A stretch of 64,000 nt of DNA from Perognathus longimembris pacificus (lineage: Eukaryota > Chordata > Mammalia > Rodentia > Heteromyidae). Position 1 is the first letter of the stretch, and the number at the start of each line of letters is the position of its first letter. Location of the stretch: the NCBI RefSeq assembly GCF_023159225.1, contig NC_063170.1:59441708-59505707 (forward strand), written 5' to 3'. The notes under the pieces are model-generated. The model was not told the DNA's origin and did not search any database. It saw only the letters and a program-made list of their open reading frames with translations. Positions 11,795 to 20,005 of this stretch are shown here, piece by piece. The translations under genes and the position numbers were made by a program.

Positions 11795-14716
11795 CTTCTT
11801 CTTCTTCTTCTTCTTCTTCTTCTTCTTCTTCTTCTTCCTCTTCCTCTTCCTCTTCCTCTTCCTCTTCTTCTTATTCATGAATAACTCAACACAAAGCCAT
11901 TGCTGGCGTGGGATGTCCAGATACATAAATTACAACCTTGAGGTGGGAAAGGGGAGACTGCTCACACAAAAATCCACCCAAGGAGGACGGGTAAGTGGCA
12001 CCAGTAATTACTCAGGGCACCTGCTCCAGGTACAAAAACTGCAAGTACATATAACCACAGAACCAGCTCTGGAGGAGTTTCCTCACTGTATTAAACAAAA
12101 ATAACGAAGTCCAAGCTTATTTACATGAATGTGGATCTGAAGAACTATTTTTTTTCCTAGACCCAACGCAAACAAGGATGTTTGGTTTGAACTGTGCACA
12201 CTAATCTGTTTTGTGAATGATACAGTAAAAGTATCCTACACTACTTACACAATAGAGTATAAGCATAGGCATACACTTACATGTGCATTTGTTGGAAAGT
12301 ACAAAAAGTACATCTTTAAAGATGATGCATGATTTCTCAATACATAAATCTGTGGACATATTCTTAGGATTATTTTCATTAAAACTGACCATCTTACTAT
12401 TTTGCTTTGAAAGTTATTTACTTCCTTCATGAGGAATTTCTTTTTTTCTCAGTCAATTTAAAACACGTATATATAGCTAGAAGGGCAGGATGTTCATTTG
12501 GAGTGGTTTGCATTTTATTTTTTTATTTTTTTCAAATTTTTATTATCAAACTGTGGTTTGCATTTTATAGGACAATATCTAAACATTTCGATTGTCCAAA
12601 TGCTATCAGTATGCCAGAGATATGCTTACATGACCACTACATTCCATAATGTGGACAGCCTTTGCCAATGTTGTTGTAACAAATCTATATCAATATATAA
12701 ATCAATTTCAAAATACAGACACACATATTACTTAAAAATATAAATACTTAAGGTGGGAGTTCCAGCCAGTATTTTATTTCAACAAATGCTCAATACCCTC
12801 AGTTCTCAAACCCCCACCAACTTTTTGTATAAGACAATAAAAAATCCAGCCAAAATCTTTTAAAATTCAATCAATCACTTAAGAGGTTAGCATCTTGTAC
12901 ACAATAAATCTAGATAAGTCACTGAGTTTTTCATTTGAATCCAGATGGTTCCTGTCAGGGAGACATAACTACACTTTATTGCTATATTGCTTTAGAGAGG
13001 CTTAAAAACAATCTTCTTTTTGTAACACTGGGTTAAAGCAACAAGAAAAACAATGACAGCACATAACTATATAATATGCACCATCTAAATCTCTCCAGCA
13101 GATAAACATCCAATGTGATAGAAAAAATTCCTTTGGTAACAAAAAAAGAGCTTTAGTTCTTGAAAAACTTACAAAGAATTGTCCAAGTTTATATATTTTT
13201 AATTGGACAACTGTTTCCGAATGCCCCACGTCCTTAATTCTATTCAAAGAGTGTTGTTTTGTGAATGGGACAAAAAGATACTTATATTGCAAAGAAATCT
13301 TGGGCTTGGGCTCAGAGGATTAGGAGTCATTTAAAATGAACCAGCAGGGGAAGAGGGGGAGAAAATCATGTTTCAATTAGAAAGACCTGCAGAAACTTTT
13401 GTTCCAATACACAGACTTGCTACTGACACAGCTATACAAATATGTTTTTTTTAAATATCTGTATTCTAATAAACATTACAAATCATATAATTAAACAGCT
13501 ACTGGGTATAACCAGATACAATCATTGCCTAGGGGCTTTCAAAACATCATACACTTGTTAAGGAATCCAGAGACAAAAATAATTTTCTGTGTATCAAGAC
13601 AATGGCATTTCCTTTAAGTAAGAGGGCACTTCATGATCTCCTCATCAACCCTTCCAAATACAGATGTTTTCAGTCCCACAACGTGCACTTCCTTATTTGA
13701 AGTGATTTAATGAAGTAAATGAATGGACTGAATTAAGTAAATGACTTTAGCCCTTAAGAACCGTAAAGCAGCTGGACAACCGGCAAACAGTAGAGGTTTT
13801 GCATAGCTGGTGTAAACTAACCTTTTATATTCTGTGCCATAAACTTGTTCCTCGTATGGACACAAAAGAAAAACTGTTCAAACCAGGAGACAAGTGAGCT
13901 CGTGGCCGTGGGTAAGGTTTGAACTGGGGCTGTTGTGGCTATCTACGCCATCACTGAGCACCGCGAGGTCCCCAATCCGGAATCAGCAAGGGAAAACTTG
14001 AGAGGACCCCCAAGACCACTTTAGGAGAAAAGGGGGTGGGGGGAGGGATAGCTCCGGAACCGAGTAAGAAAAGCTCACAATTGCTTTTCAATTCGCTCAG
14101 ATGGCCCTGACCCAAGTTATTTCAAGGGGTTTCTGCGGAAGACGGACCCATGGGGAGTGTTGGATAAAGACTCCGGGGGCAGGGGGGAGGACTCCCTCAC
14201 TCCTTTGCATTTCAGGGAGGGGTCGTTCGAATGTAAGATCGGGGCTTGAGCGCCTCGAGTACAAGTTGAGAAGATGGTGAAAGAAACTTCTTTCAGCTCA
14301 ATGGAAAACCAGAGCCAACTCACGGGGCCAGGTGGCAGGGCACGAGAGAGAAGTTGACGGGGAAAGGTGAGGGGGTGGGGGACCCCGATCGTTTTTTTTT
14401 TTTAAATTCTAGGGCGCACCCCAGTTCCGGGCTCCCTGTCGCACTTGTCCAAGTACCCCCAAAGGCCAACGAAGACAGGTGTCTGCAGGCGGGAAGGCTC
14501 TCCCGCACCCCCAGGTCCCCTTCGGCTGTGTTCCTGAGTCCCCCCCTCTTCCCCGTCCTGCCCCGAGCCCAGGGGAAATCCCGGTGCGCACAGCCGCGGG
14601 ACAGGTGGGCCCGCCTGGCTTCTTACCCCGGTGATGACCGCCGCGTCCCCTGCTGGGGGCGCGAGCAGCAGCAGCAGCAGCAGGAGCAGCAGCGGGACGC
14701 AGCGCGGGCTCCTCAT
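2518..14716 (-). CDS. PROK2: Prokineticin 2 gene, whole coding span (4 coding exons, one alternative)
   Basis: Prokineticin 2 is a small secreted cysteine-rich ligand for the G-protein-coupled receptors PROKR1 and PROKR2. It is known for circadian output from the suprachiasmatic nucleus, olfactory-bulb neurogenesis, GnRH-neuron migration, gut motility and pain. The sequence shows exons at 14627-14716, 11004-11129, 4037-4099 (alternative) and 2518-2622, all in phase 0 with GT/AG borders. Joining exons 1, 2 and 4 gives 106 residues: a 25-residue leader and an 81-residue mature peptide that starts AVITG and has ten cysteines. The mature length equals that of the human peptide. Including the cassette exon gives 127 residues. 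Introns are 3497, 6904 and 1414 bp. No frameshift or stop is present, so the gene looks functional. Compared with the human protein as I remember it, mature residue 11 is Pro instead of Ser and the C-terminus is ARK, as in mouse. Confidence 0.97.
2770..2960 (-). mobile_element. MIR element remnant
   Basis: This has the reverse-complement MIR pattern: cttaccacggccttgtgaag, then cccatttttcaggcaagtga, gaggcacagagaca, aaggtcacagatttgag. It is an old mammalian-wide SINE lying just inside the exon 3-4 intron. Confidence 0.65.
3488..3590 (+). mobile_element. B1/7SL-like SINE monomer
   Basis: It starts gctgggtatggtggtgcatg and keeps the 7SL-like head, with an A-rich end at 3582-3590. It lies in the last PROK2 intron, antisense to the gene. 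Confidence 0.65.
4037..4099 (-). CDS. PROK2: PROK2 alternative cassette exon 3 (long isoform insert)
   Basis: This exon is exactly 63 nt, phase 0 at both ends, with acceptor cttccag|AGC and strong donor GAG|GTAAGA. It codes 21 residues beginning [11 protein letters not shown] and ending in a run of Lys and Arg (KKRRKRKKE) with no stop codon. Position, length and the GRQERR core match the insert of the known long isoform (PK2L). That isoform is cut at basic residues by proprotein convertases to give a shorter PK2-beta peptide that prefers PROKR1. The first five residues and the seventh arginine-rich position differ from the human insert as I remember it. It is too short and too basic to be found by simple ORF length. 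I found it by looking between exons 2 and 4. Confidence 0.9.
4100..4800. other. Intronic unique sequence next to PROK2 exon 3
   Basis: About 700 bp upstream of the cassette exon with no repeat that I recognise. It may hold splicing control elements, but nothing specific is visible. Confidence 0.4.
4801..4956 (-). mobile_element. B1-headed composite SINE, partial
   Basis: The minus strand shows a 7SL-like head (ctcaggaagctggga region), the ggagataaaagtctca linker and part of the tRNA-like right unit. It lies in the PROK2 exon 2-3 intron. Confidence 0.7.
5341..5911 (+). mobile_element. L1 3' end, copy A
   Basis: It opens with the end of L1 ORF2-like sequence (ggacctagaataaacc, gtgaggtaag) and runs through a 3' UTR with gggagaggaaaactgggaga, tgtccaaaaagaaacatact and cttatgtaactgtaacccct. 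It is heavily 5' truncated. A second copy of the same segment follows 620 bp further on. Confidence 0.75.
5963..6540 (+). mobile_element. L1 3' end, copy B (tandem to copy A)
   Basis: It has the same L1 3' segment as copy A, block for block: agacctagaacaaatcatat, gttttctctcatatgtagaa, aggcattcatacacac, tgtccaaaaagaaatgtact. Orientation is the same, offset about 622 bp, with a short AT-rich spacer. Confidence 0.75.
6801..7112 (-). mobile_element. Composite SINE (B1-like head plus ID-like unit)
   Basis: The minus strand carries an ID-like unit (ggtagagtgcttgcttgac at 6829-6900) and 7SL-like sequence at 6901-7110. A small direct duplication of catttatttgcagta occurs at 6801-6846. Confidence 0.65.
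7600..7687 (+). mobile_element. ID-like SINE monomer
   Basis: It reads gagctggaaatgtggcttaa ... ccctgagttcaatccctagt, a tRNA-Ala-type head with recognisable A and B boxes. Confidence 0.7.
7757..8222 (+). mobile_element. Two B1-like SINEs, the second with an ID-like unit
   Basis: A B1-like monomer spans 7757-7862. A second composite copy spans about 7950-8222 (catgcctacaatcctagcta ... gtgagaccctcaaaac, then ggctgagggcatggctcaag ... aaccctagtactgcc). Both lie in the PROK2 exon 2-3 intron. Confidence 0.6.
8580..8812 (-). mobile_element. Composite SINE
   Basis: The minus strand has an ID-like unit (ctagcaagcaggaggccc) followed by a diverged 7SL-like region. Confidence 0.6.
8932..9125 (+). mobile_element. 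B1-headed composite SINE
   Basis: It reads gagctaggtgccagtggcgt ... gtttgaagccagcctgggca, then agaaagccagaagtggagct and ggtagagcactagccttgag. The standard head, linker and right unit are present, ending short of the A-tail. Confidence 0.8.
9126..10470. other. PROK2 exon 2-3 intron, mostly unique, with L2-like fragment
   Basis: A short L2 3'-end-like stretch (agcactgtcctaagtagagt ... catggagctcagac) lies near 9215-9275. The rest shows no recognisable repeat or exon. It includes an E-box CACGTG at 9377-9382. Confidence 0.4.
10471..10580 (+). mobile_element. B1-like SINE fragment
   Basis: It reads accaggtggtacctgaggca ... tcacctgggctacacagagt, a decayed B1-like core with an A-rich end. It lies about 420 bp downstream of PROK2 exon 2 in gene orientation. 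Confidence 0.5.
10971..10995. repeat. (CA)n microsatellite beside PROK2 exon 2 donor
   Basis: About 12 CA units. In the PROK2 transcript this is a UG repeat starting about 10 nt after the GTTAGT donor of exon 2. Confidence 0.95.
11004..11129 (-). CDS. PROK2: PROK2 coding exon 2: N-terminal cysteine core
   Basis: This exon codes 42 residues, [14 protein letters not shown] through HPLTRK, with six of the ten mature cysteines. It includes the highly conserved stretch around [13 protein letters not shown]. The acceptor is a pyrimidine-rich tract ending tgttgcag|GCG. The donor is AAA|GTTAGT, a weaker match than the GTAAG donors of exons 1 and 3. Both borders are phase 0, so the exon joins directly to exon 4 (short form) or to the cassette exon (long form). 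A TG repeat starts about 10 bp into the downstream intron. Pro at mature position 11 replaces the Ser I recall from human. Confidence 0.97.
11130..11762. other. SINE-free intron 1 segment next to PROK2 exon 2
   Basis: No repeat recognised. AT-rich motifs such as ggcctaatttgtaaaaagag and catttaaat-like cores, plus atttgcat near 11640, give it the look of conserved noncoding DNA. Conservation itself cannot be judged from one sequence. Confidence 0.4.
11763..11872. repeat. (TTC)n / (TTCCTC)n microsatellite
   Basis: About 25 pure TTC units pass into TTCCTC hexamers. On the PROK2 sense strand it is a GAA/GAG purine run within intron 1, about 640 bp upstream of exon 2. Confidence 0.95.
11873..14399. 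other. PROK2 intron 1, unique AT-rich sequence
   Basis: About 2.5 kb with no SINE, LINE or LTR that I recognise. The 5' part is very AT-rich. From 13900 the sequence grades into the CpG island. No other exon was identified. Confidence 0.45.
14627..14716 (-). CDS. PROK2: PROK2 coding exon 1: signal peptide and AVITG
   Basis: This exon codes 30 residues from ATG at 14716 to the donor ggg|gtaagaag. It begins MRSPRCVP and continues with ten consecutive leucines (residues 9-18), then APPAGDA. Signal peptidase is expected to cut after Ala25 to release AVITG, the N-terminal motif that all prokineticins need for receptor activation. The start is chosen because the leader follows at once, the context has G at -3, and no other minus-strand ATG lies between it and the TATA-like box. 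The leucine core is partly written as a CAG/CTG-type triplet run, so its length could be polymorphic. The leader is two residues shorter than the human one as I recall it. Confidence 0.96.
14664..14695. repeat. (GCA)n triplet run coding the PROK2 leader leucines
   Basis: A gagcagcagcagcag-type run reads as CTG/CTC leucine codons on the minus strand. It is interrupted once by gga (ctc on the minus strand). Confidence 0.85.
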
Positions 14717-14899
14717 GGCGCCGTCGGGCTGGACGGGCGGCGGTTGGGGCGGTTGGGTGGGGGGATCGGGGATCCGGGAGTCTGGGGGGGCCCTGCTGGG
14801 CGGGCAGAGCGCAGGCCGCGCAGCAGCACGGCGGCGAAGCGCAGCGGGCAGGCGGGTGGGCGCGGCGGCTCCTGCGAGCCTGGCCTCGCCGGGCGGCGG

Positions 14900-14907
14900 T
14901 TATAAAG
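14900..14907 (-). promoter_or_regulatory. TATA-like box of PROK2
   Basis: The minus strand reads CTTTATAA about 185 bp upstream of the start codon, which would place initiation near 14870. The same bases read TTATAAAG on the plus strand, a better TATA match, so divergent or antisense initiation cannot be excluded. Confidence 0.5.
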
Positions 14908-14920
14908 GCGAGCCCCGCCG

Positions 14921-14927
14921 TGACTCA
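14921..14927. promoter_or_regulatory. AP-1 type site TGACTCA
   Basis: A perfect TGACTCA lies 14 bp upstream of the TATA-like box in the minus orientation. This spacing is typical of a proximal activator site. Function is inferred. Confidence 0.5.
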
Positions 14928-14979
14928 CGCCGGCGCCCGCCCGCCCGCCCGGCAGCACGCGCGGGGGGCACAGCGCGGG

Positions 14980-15004
14980 CACACACACACACACACACAC
15001 ACAC
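14980..15004. repeat. (CA)n microsatellite in CpG island
   Basis: About 12 CA units lie roughly 265 bp upstream of the PROK2 start codon, between the AP-1 site and the E-box. Confidence 0.95.
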
Positions 15005-15056
15005 CCCACGCCCCGCGCGCCCCACGCGCCCACCCCGCCGCGGCTCCCGAGACGCG

Positions 15057-15062
15057 CACGTG
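15057..15062. promoter_or_regulatory. Canonical E-box CACGTG in PROK2 promoter
   Basis: A CACGTG lies about 340 bp upstream of the start codon inside the CpG island. PROK2 is known as a clock-controlled gene driven by CLOCK/BMAL1 through CACGTG E-boxes, so this is a credible functional site. Another CACGTG lies in the exon 2-3 intron at 9377-9382. Confidence 0.55.
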
Positions 15063-15750
15063 CCGTCGCCGGCGGGCTCCCCGCGCCACGCAGGCAGTAC
15101 CCCCGCCCCCCCTCCCCACCACGGGGCACCCCACTCCGTGCCATTTCCCCCTCCACCCCGGCGGCTGTCGCCTGGTCCTGCTTGCAGCCGCCTGCCCCAC
15201 ACGCGCCCGGGCGCTTTTGTGACACTCATGTGCTGTCCTGGTTTCCAAAGCTCCACGCAGCGGGCGCCGCCAACTCGCGATCATTTGCTGTACAGATGTG
15301 CGGGAGGCACCAGAACCCCTGGATGTGTTGTTCTTTTGCTCCGCTCTCGTCTGTCCGTGGGGGCGCGCCCGGGGGATGCTATAGGTGTTACCACGGGCTC
15401 TGTCCTCCCGGGGAGGGAACACCTCCACAGAAAAGCCAGCCCGCAAGCCAACCGCGAACATGGAAAGCAGGGTAAGAGAACAAAGGCACTGTGCGGAGTC
15501 ACCCCCCCCCCCACCATCCCACAGCCCCGACGACGTGGAGGGGGTCGCTCCTCCAGCTGTGGCAGTCTGTTTCTTCCCTGCGTGTCAGATGCCTTCCCTT
15601 GGTGCTCACATCTGTTTCTGACCCTACTCCTCCCCTCTAAAGCATCGCGCCAGCCTCAGCCAGACCACTTGGGTGATGCCAGCGGGGGGGAAATGAGAAC
15701 CGCTGCCCCCGTGGGCCAGCCTGAGGCCCCCCGGAACGCTACGCTAAGTG

Positions 15751-15945
15751 GGCAGCGCTCTCTGTGTCTCTCTCTGTCTCTGTTTCTCTGTCTCTGTCTG
15801 TCTCTCTTCTCTGTCTGTCTCTCGCTGTCCCTGTCCCTGTCTGTCTCTCTCTGTCTCTGTGTCTGTCTCTCTGTCTCTGTCTCTCTGTCCCTGTCTCTGT
15901 CTCTCTCTGTGTGTCTGTCTGTCTGTCTCTCTCTCTCTCCTCCAA
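15751..15945. repeat. (TCTG/TCTCTG)n pyrimidine-rich repeat
   Basis: About 195 bp of mixed TCTG, TCTC and CCTG units, about 1 kb upstream of PROK2. It has no coding sense despite open frames on both strands. Confidence 0.9.
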
Positions 15946-16997
15946 TTTCCTAGTGCAGGAAACTCGCCACACACCTAGAGGTGCCCACTGTGATTCCTTC
16001 ATGTCAACCGGAATTGACCCCCTACCGGGTTCTAACTACTCCACGAGATGAGCAACAGTGTGCCCTCCATTTGTGATCCTAGGCTAACTCCCAGAATCGC
16101 GGACTGTTCGCTTCCACAAAGGCGACGTTGAAGAAGACCTGGGTGTGCCCGCACAGATTCGATGGCCATGGCCAGGACGGTTGGGGAAGCCTAGCTTTCT
16201 TCCACAAGTTAGGACTTCGACGTTCCTGTCTCTTAAGGACTACATACTGTGGAAAAGCAGACGCACCTTTCAGACTCCCTAACAAATGCAGTAAGGGAAG
16301 TTGGGACAGAGTTACATTCAGACTGTGGGACTCCACCACCCTGCCAAAGCACTCAGACACAATGTTTGGGGGAAAACACACATATAAGAAAAAAGGCAAG
16401 GCAATTATCTGAATGCTAACCAGCTGAATATTTAGAAACCCAATTCTTTGAGTTTTAGGGCTCTTTTGTTTTTTTTTACACGTTGTTATATTTGAGAAAC
16501 ATCCTGAAACCAAAAAACACAAAAGGAATCAAACACTTTTTTTAAACTTAAAAAAAAAAACTGTTAAAATTGGATTCACGGTAAAATAAGTGGAAACAGT
16601 AGCAAGTGACAGACGTGTGGAAAGTTTCCTTTTTCCAGTCACCATGCCAACCAGAGCATTGGGAGTGCTGCAGGCGGGGTAGATGTAAAAACCAGTCAAC
16701 ATGGATCTGAACACTCCTACAATTTTTTTAAAAAAAATGTCTATTTCATATTTGCTATGACTGAATGCCAGCCTGGGTATTCCCTGTTTCTCCAAGTAGA
16801 GAAAGTAGGCTATGTCTACACAGGAAAAAAAAAAAAAAAAGATTCCAATTTCCAACGGGGCTGTGGCTGGCTTCTTTTACTGGTCTGTTTGGAAAACAGT
16901 CTGCATAAGAGCTGTTTTGAAACAAGGTTGGAAACACTTAAAAATAGGGCTGGTTTAGTTTCATGTTGTTTCTTTGGGCACTTTGAAAATTTTCTTT
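15946..16997. other. Unique sequence upstream of the PROK2 island
   Basis: No repeat or exon recognised, apart from short poly-T and poly-A runs at about 16468, 16550 and 16828-16842. Confidence 0.45.
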
Positions 16998-17392
16998 TGG
17001 GGATAATAGTGAGATTTGAACCCAAGGCCCTTTCTTAGTAGGCAAGTGCTGTACTACTGAGCTACGATGCCAGCCCTTTTATGCAACTGATGATTTTGGA
17101 GATATGCTCATGCGTCATGCCCCAGCACACACCTCGTCCAAAAATGAAGGTTTTTCAGACTTTTTCTGCCCATGCTGTCCTCTAAACACAATCCTCATGA
17201 TCTCCACCTCCTAATTCGATAGGATTGTAGGTGCAAGCTGCTAGTGCCTGACTTCTTTGGGAACTGTCTTTTTAATTTTTTTCCCTTTTTTCCTTTTTTT
17301 CTCTCCTTGACATGCTGAGAATGAAACCCAGGCTTTGCTCATGCATACTAGCCAAGTAAGTCCTCTACCACTGAGCTACATCCCATCCATAT
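16998..17392 (-). mobile_element. Cluster of ID-like and B1-like SINE remnants
   Basis: On the minus strand there is an ID-like unit at 16998-17076, diverged B1-like sequence at 17077-17260 and a second ID-like unit at 17300-17392 (agtggtagaggacttacttg type). All are old copies without clear target duplications. Confidence 0.65.
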
Positions 17393-17744
17393 TGTCAACT
17401 TTTAATACTGCAGAAAATAATGAAAGGGTGTCAGTGTCATTTCTGAATCCATGGGCCAACTTAGAAAATCATATCTAACTTCAATACTTGTGCATGAAAA
17501 GATAAAAGAATGAATTTGGATTAGTCCATATGATAAGATAGAAAGGCTGAGCTACCAAAAATGAAATTGAAAAGGTTTATTTTTTATTCTGTCTTACTAT
17601 TGCAACCTATGGCTGCTGTCACATGAGAAGCGGGGAGAGCGGTAGGACACGCAAACCTTGAGTGTTCTCAAGTGAAGGCACAGGGCTAGAAGACCATTCT
17701 AGTTGAGCTGAAATAGAAGATATAATAGAGAAGAGTTTCCAGGA

Positions 17745-17945
17745 CCTAATGCTTGGGGTGGCGTTGAATCCCCTGTGCCTATTGGGCAAGTTCCTTAACC
17801 TTTTCAGCCTCTGTTTTACCTCCTGTAAAACAGACATAACATTCCAACCTCGTGGGGTATCAACCCATGGGGCTTAAAGGAAATTGCACGTGTGAAGCGC
17901 CAAGCACAGGGCTTGGGACAGGAGTGCCTGCTAATGTTACCTCTT
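17745..17945 (+). mobile_element. MIR element
   Basis: It follows MIR order: tgggcaagttccttaacctt, ttcagcctctgttttacctc, ctgtaaaacagacataac, tgtgaagcgccaagcacagg. It contains a CACGTG at 17887-17892. Confidence 0.75.
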
Positions 17946-18439
17946 CCTCAATCTCATGACGTGTCTTCCACGGGCATCGGCAACGCACACTGCTACAGAG
18001 TTTTTCCATCTGGCTCACAAGATCACATTGTCTGCTCTTTCTCATTAAGACCTTTGTGTCTCATTTCCTGCATATCCCTCTTGCACACAGTGTAAGGAGA
18101 AGCGCCGAGCTGGCACTCACCATATAACTAAAGATCACTAGGAACATCTTCTATGGAGAACAGCTCAGAAAAAGGTTACAAGTCAATGATACAATGCAGA
18201 GACCTTTCATTTACATGAATCAACTAAATATAGTCAGCAAAACCCCAAATTACTAGACGCTTGACTTGTGCAGGGGATAGGCCTGCCACTCTCCTCCGAG
18301 AGTCATTTAATGAGGTGACCCTGGGGACACACAGCTATCCCACGGGAATCCGTCAGGGACCCAGGCCAATAAAGGCCCCTCTGACACATGCTTCCTGAGG
18401 GACAGTAGAGGTTCATGTAATGAGTATGAGTTAAACCAG

Positions 18440-18868
18440 GTCCTCTAGAGGACTATGTTCAAGGCCTAATCCTTGCTATTTGTCAGTGTGATCTTGTTTG
18501 GAGGTAAAGACTTTGCAGATGCAATTATATTGGATTAGAGTATATCCTAAATACGATGGCCAATGTCTTTGTAAGCAAAAGGGAGATTTGGATATCAAGG
18601 TACAGTGGAAACACACACACACACACACACACACACTATCACAAGAATATGGACACAGATTGAATTGATGTATCTGTAAACCAATGAATAACAAGATAGC
18701 CAGAATATGCACGAGGCCAGAAGGGTTCTCTCTAGGAGCCTTTATAAGGAGCCATGTTGCTTTTGAACTGTTAACCTCCAGAACCATGAAAGAATAAGCT
18801 TTGGATGTTTCAAGCCACCCAGTTCTGGTAAATTCTTATTTCTGTTACAGGAAACCAAGGTGGGCAGG
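18440..18868 (+). mobile_element. MLT1-type MaLR LTR remnant
   Basis: It has MLT1-like blocks: tgatcttgtttggaggtaaa, tttgcagatgcaattatatt, gtctttgtaagcaaaagg, aacctccagaaccatgaaag, agccacccagttctggtaaa. An internal CA microsatellite at 18608-18637 lies where the family's CA-rich stretch is. This is an old endogenous-retrovirus-related LTR with no coding capacity. Confidence 0.6.
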
Positions 18869-19215
18869 GCCAGCAGGCTGCCCATCATGTGCTTGGCTGC
18901 TTCTGCCCGGAACTCATGCTATCACCATTGCTCACATTTTAGTAACTGAAAAAAGTCACATGACATTCTACGTTGCCTGGGCAGATGAGGCAAATCTGCA
19001 ATTCATTTTCTGAAGAGAACCAGAAATCTGGTGAACAGCAAGCATCATATTCTACAGGAAAAGGATCATTCATGCCTGGGACTCCTTAATGACCTTAATG
19101 AATTTTGAATTATATTAGTAGTTATTACTAATGATAATGTGTTATTTCCTATGTCTTTTTCTCTAACTCAGGACTCCTTAGAATTATAGAAAGACTGAAA
19201 GAGAACGAATACATA

Positions 19216-19443
19216 AGCCAAGGACATTTTTTTTTTTTGGCCAGTCCTGGGCCTTGTACTCAGGGCCTGAGCACTGTCCCTGGCTTCTTCCCGCTCAAGG
19301 CTAGCACTCTGCCACTTGAGCCACAGCGCCGCTTCTGGCCGTTTTCTGTATATGTGGTGCTGGGGAATCGAACCTAGGGCCTCGTACGAGGCAGGCACTC
19401 TTGCCACTAGGCTATATCCCCAGCCCCTAGCCAAGGACATTTT
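19216..19443 (-). mobile_element. Full dimeric ID-headed SINE with target duplication
   Basis: The minus strand is a complete dimer: ID-like head (tcgattcccc, gcaccac), right unit and A-tail. It is bounded by a perfect 14-bp duplication agccaaggacattt at 19216-19229 and 19429-19442. Low divergence and an intact duplication mark it as young. Confidence 0.92.
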
Positions 19444-19454
19444 ACTTTAGGTAG

Positions 19455-19562
19455 ATAGTAAACAATCATTCTTTCACTCATCCAACAGTTATTTGCTATG
19501 TAGGTACTGTGTGTCAGGTACTGAGAAATGCACCTGGGGATTGGGACCTCAATAAGTATTTA
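19455..19562 (+). mobile_element. L2-like 3' end fragment
   Basis: It reads tcactcatccaacagttatt ... tactgtgtgtcaggtactga, a pattern of L2 3' ends. Confidence 0.4.
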
Positions 19563-19744
19563 CTGATCAAATTACTAGAAACATGGAGAGGAGATTGAAG
19601 CGAGACTTGTGCAGTCATCTTGTCAGAGGTCAAGAGAAAGAGATATGAGTAGATTCTCTTAGGAACTAACACAAGAGTTTGCTGTTGTAAGATAAAGGAC
19701 AGACAAGGAAGTGCCAAGATTCACCAGCTGTAACTGACAATGAG

Positions 19745-20005
19745 AATATAGGAACCCAGGCCAGTTGCTGGTGGCTCACACTTGTAATCCTAGCTACTCA
19801 GGAGGCTGAGCTCTAAGGATCACGGTTCAAAGCCAGCCTGAGCAGGAAAGTCTGCCAAACTCTTATCTCTAATACACTATTCAAAATAAGCCCGCCCACG
19901 TAGTAGAGCATCAGCCTTGAGCACAAAGTGGCTCAGGGACAGTGCCCAGATCCTGAGTTCAAGCCCCTGGATCAGCAAACAAACAAACAAACAAATATAG
20001 GAACC
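19745..20005 (+). mobile_element. B1-headed composite SINE with target duplication
   Basis: A 7SL-like head (gctggtggctcacacttgta), the gactcttatctc linker and the tRNA-like right unit end in (CAAA)n. It is flanked by aatataggaacc at 19745-19756 and 19994-20005. Confidence 0.9.

Larger units (their letters stand above)
14400..15430. promoter_or_regulatory. CpG island over PROK2 promoter and exon 1
   Basis: GC content and CpG density rise sharply here against an AT-rich background. CpG is densest from about 14560 to 15130. The island covers exon 1, the 5' UTR and the proximal promoter, as expected for an unmethylated vertebrate promoter. An AC microsatellite at 14981-15004 interrupts it. Confidence 0.85.

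Noticed and set aside
14713..15461. Overlapping minus-strand frames of 118-178 codons upstream of PROK2
   Set aside because: They lie in the promoter and CA repeat, are rich in Gly, Arg and Ala, and have no conserved domain. The real start is the leader at 14716.
14631..15953. 440-codon open frame on the plus strand across the CpG island
   Set aside because: It is antisense to PROK2 exon 1, made of GC-rich and TCTG-repeat low-complexity sequence, with no homology that I recognise. High GC removes stop codons by chance.
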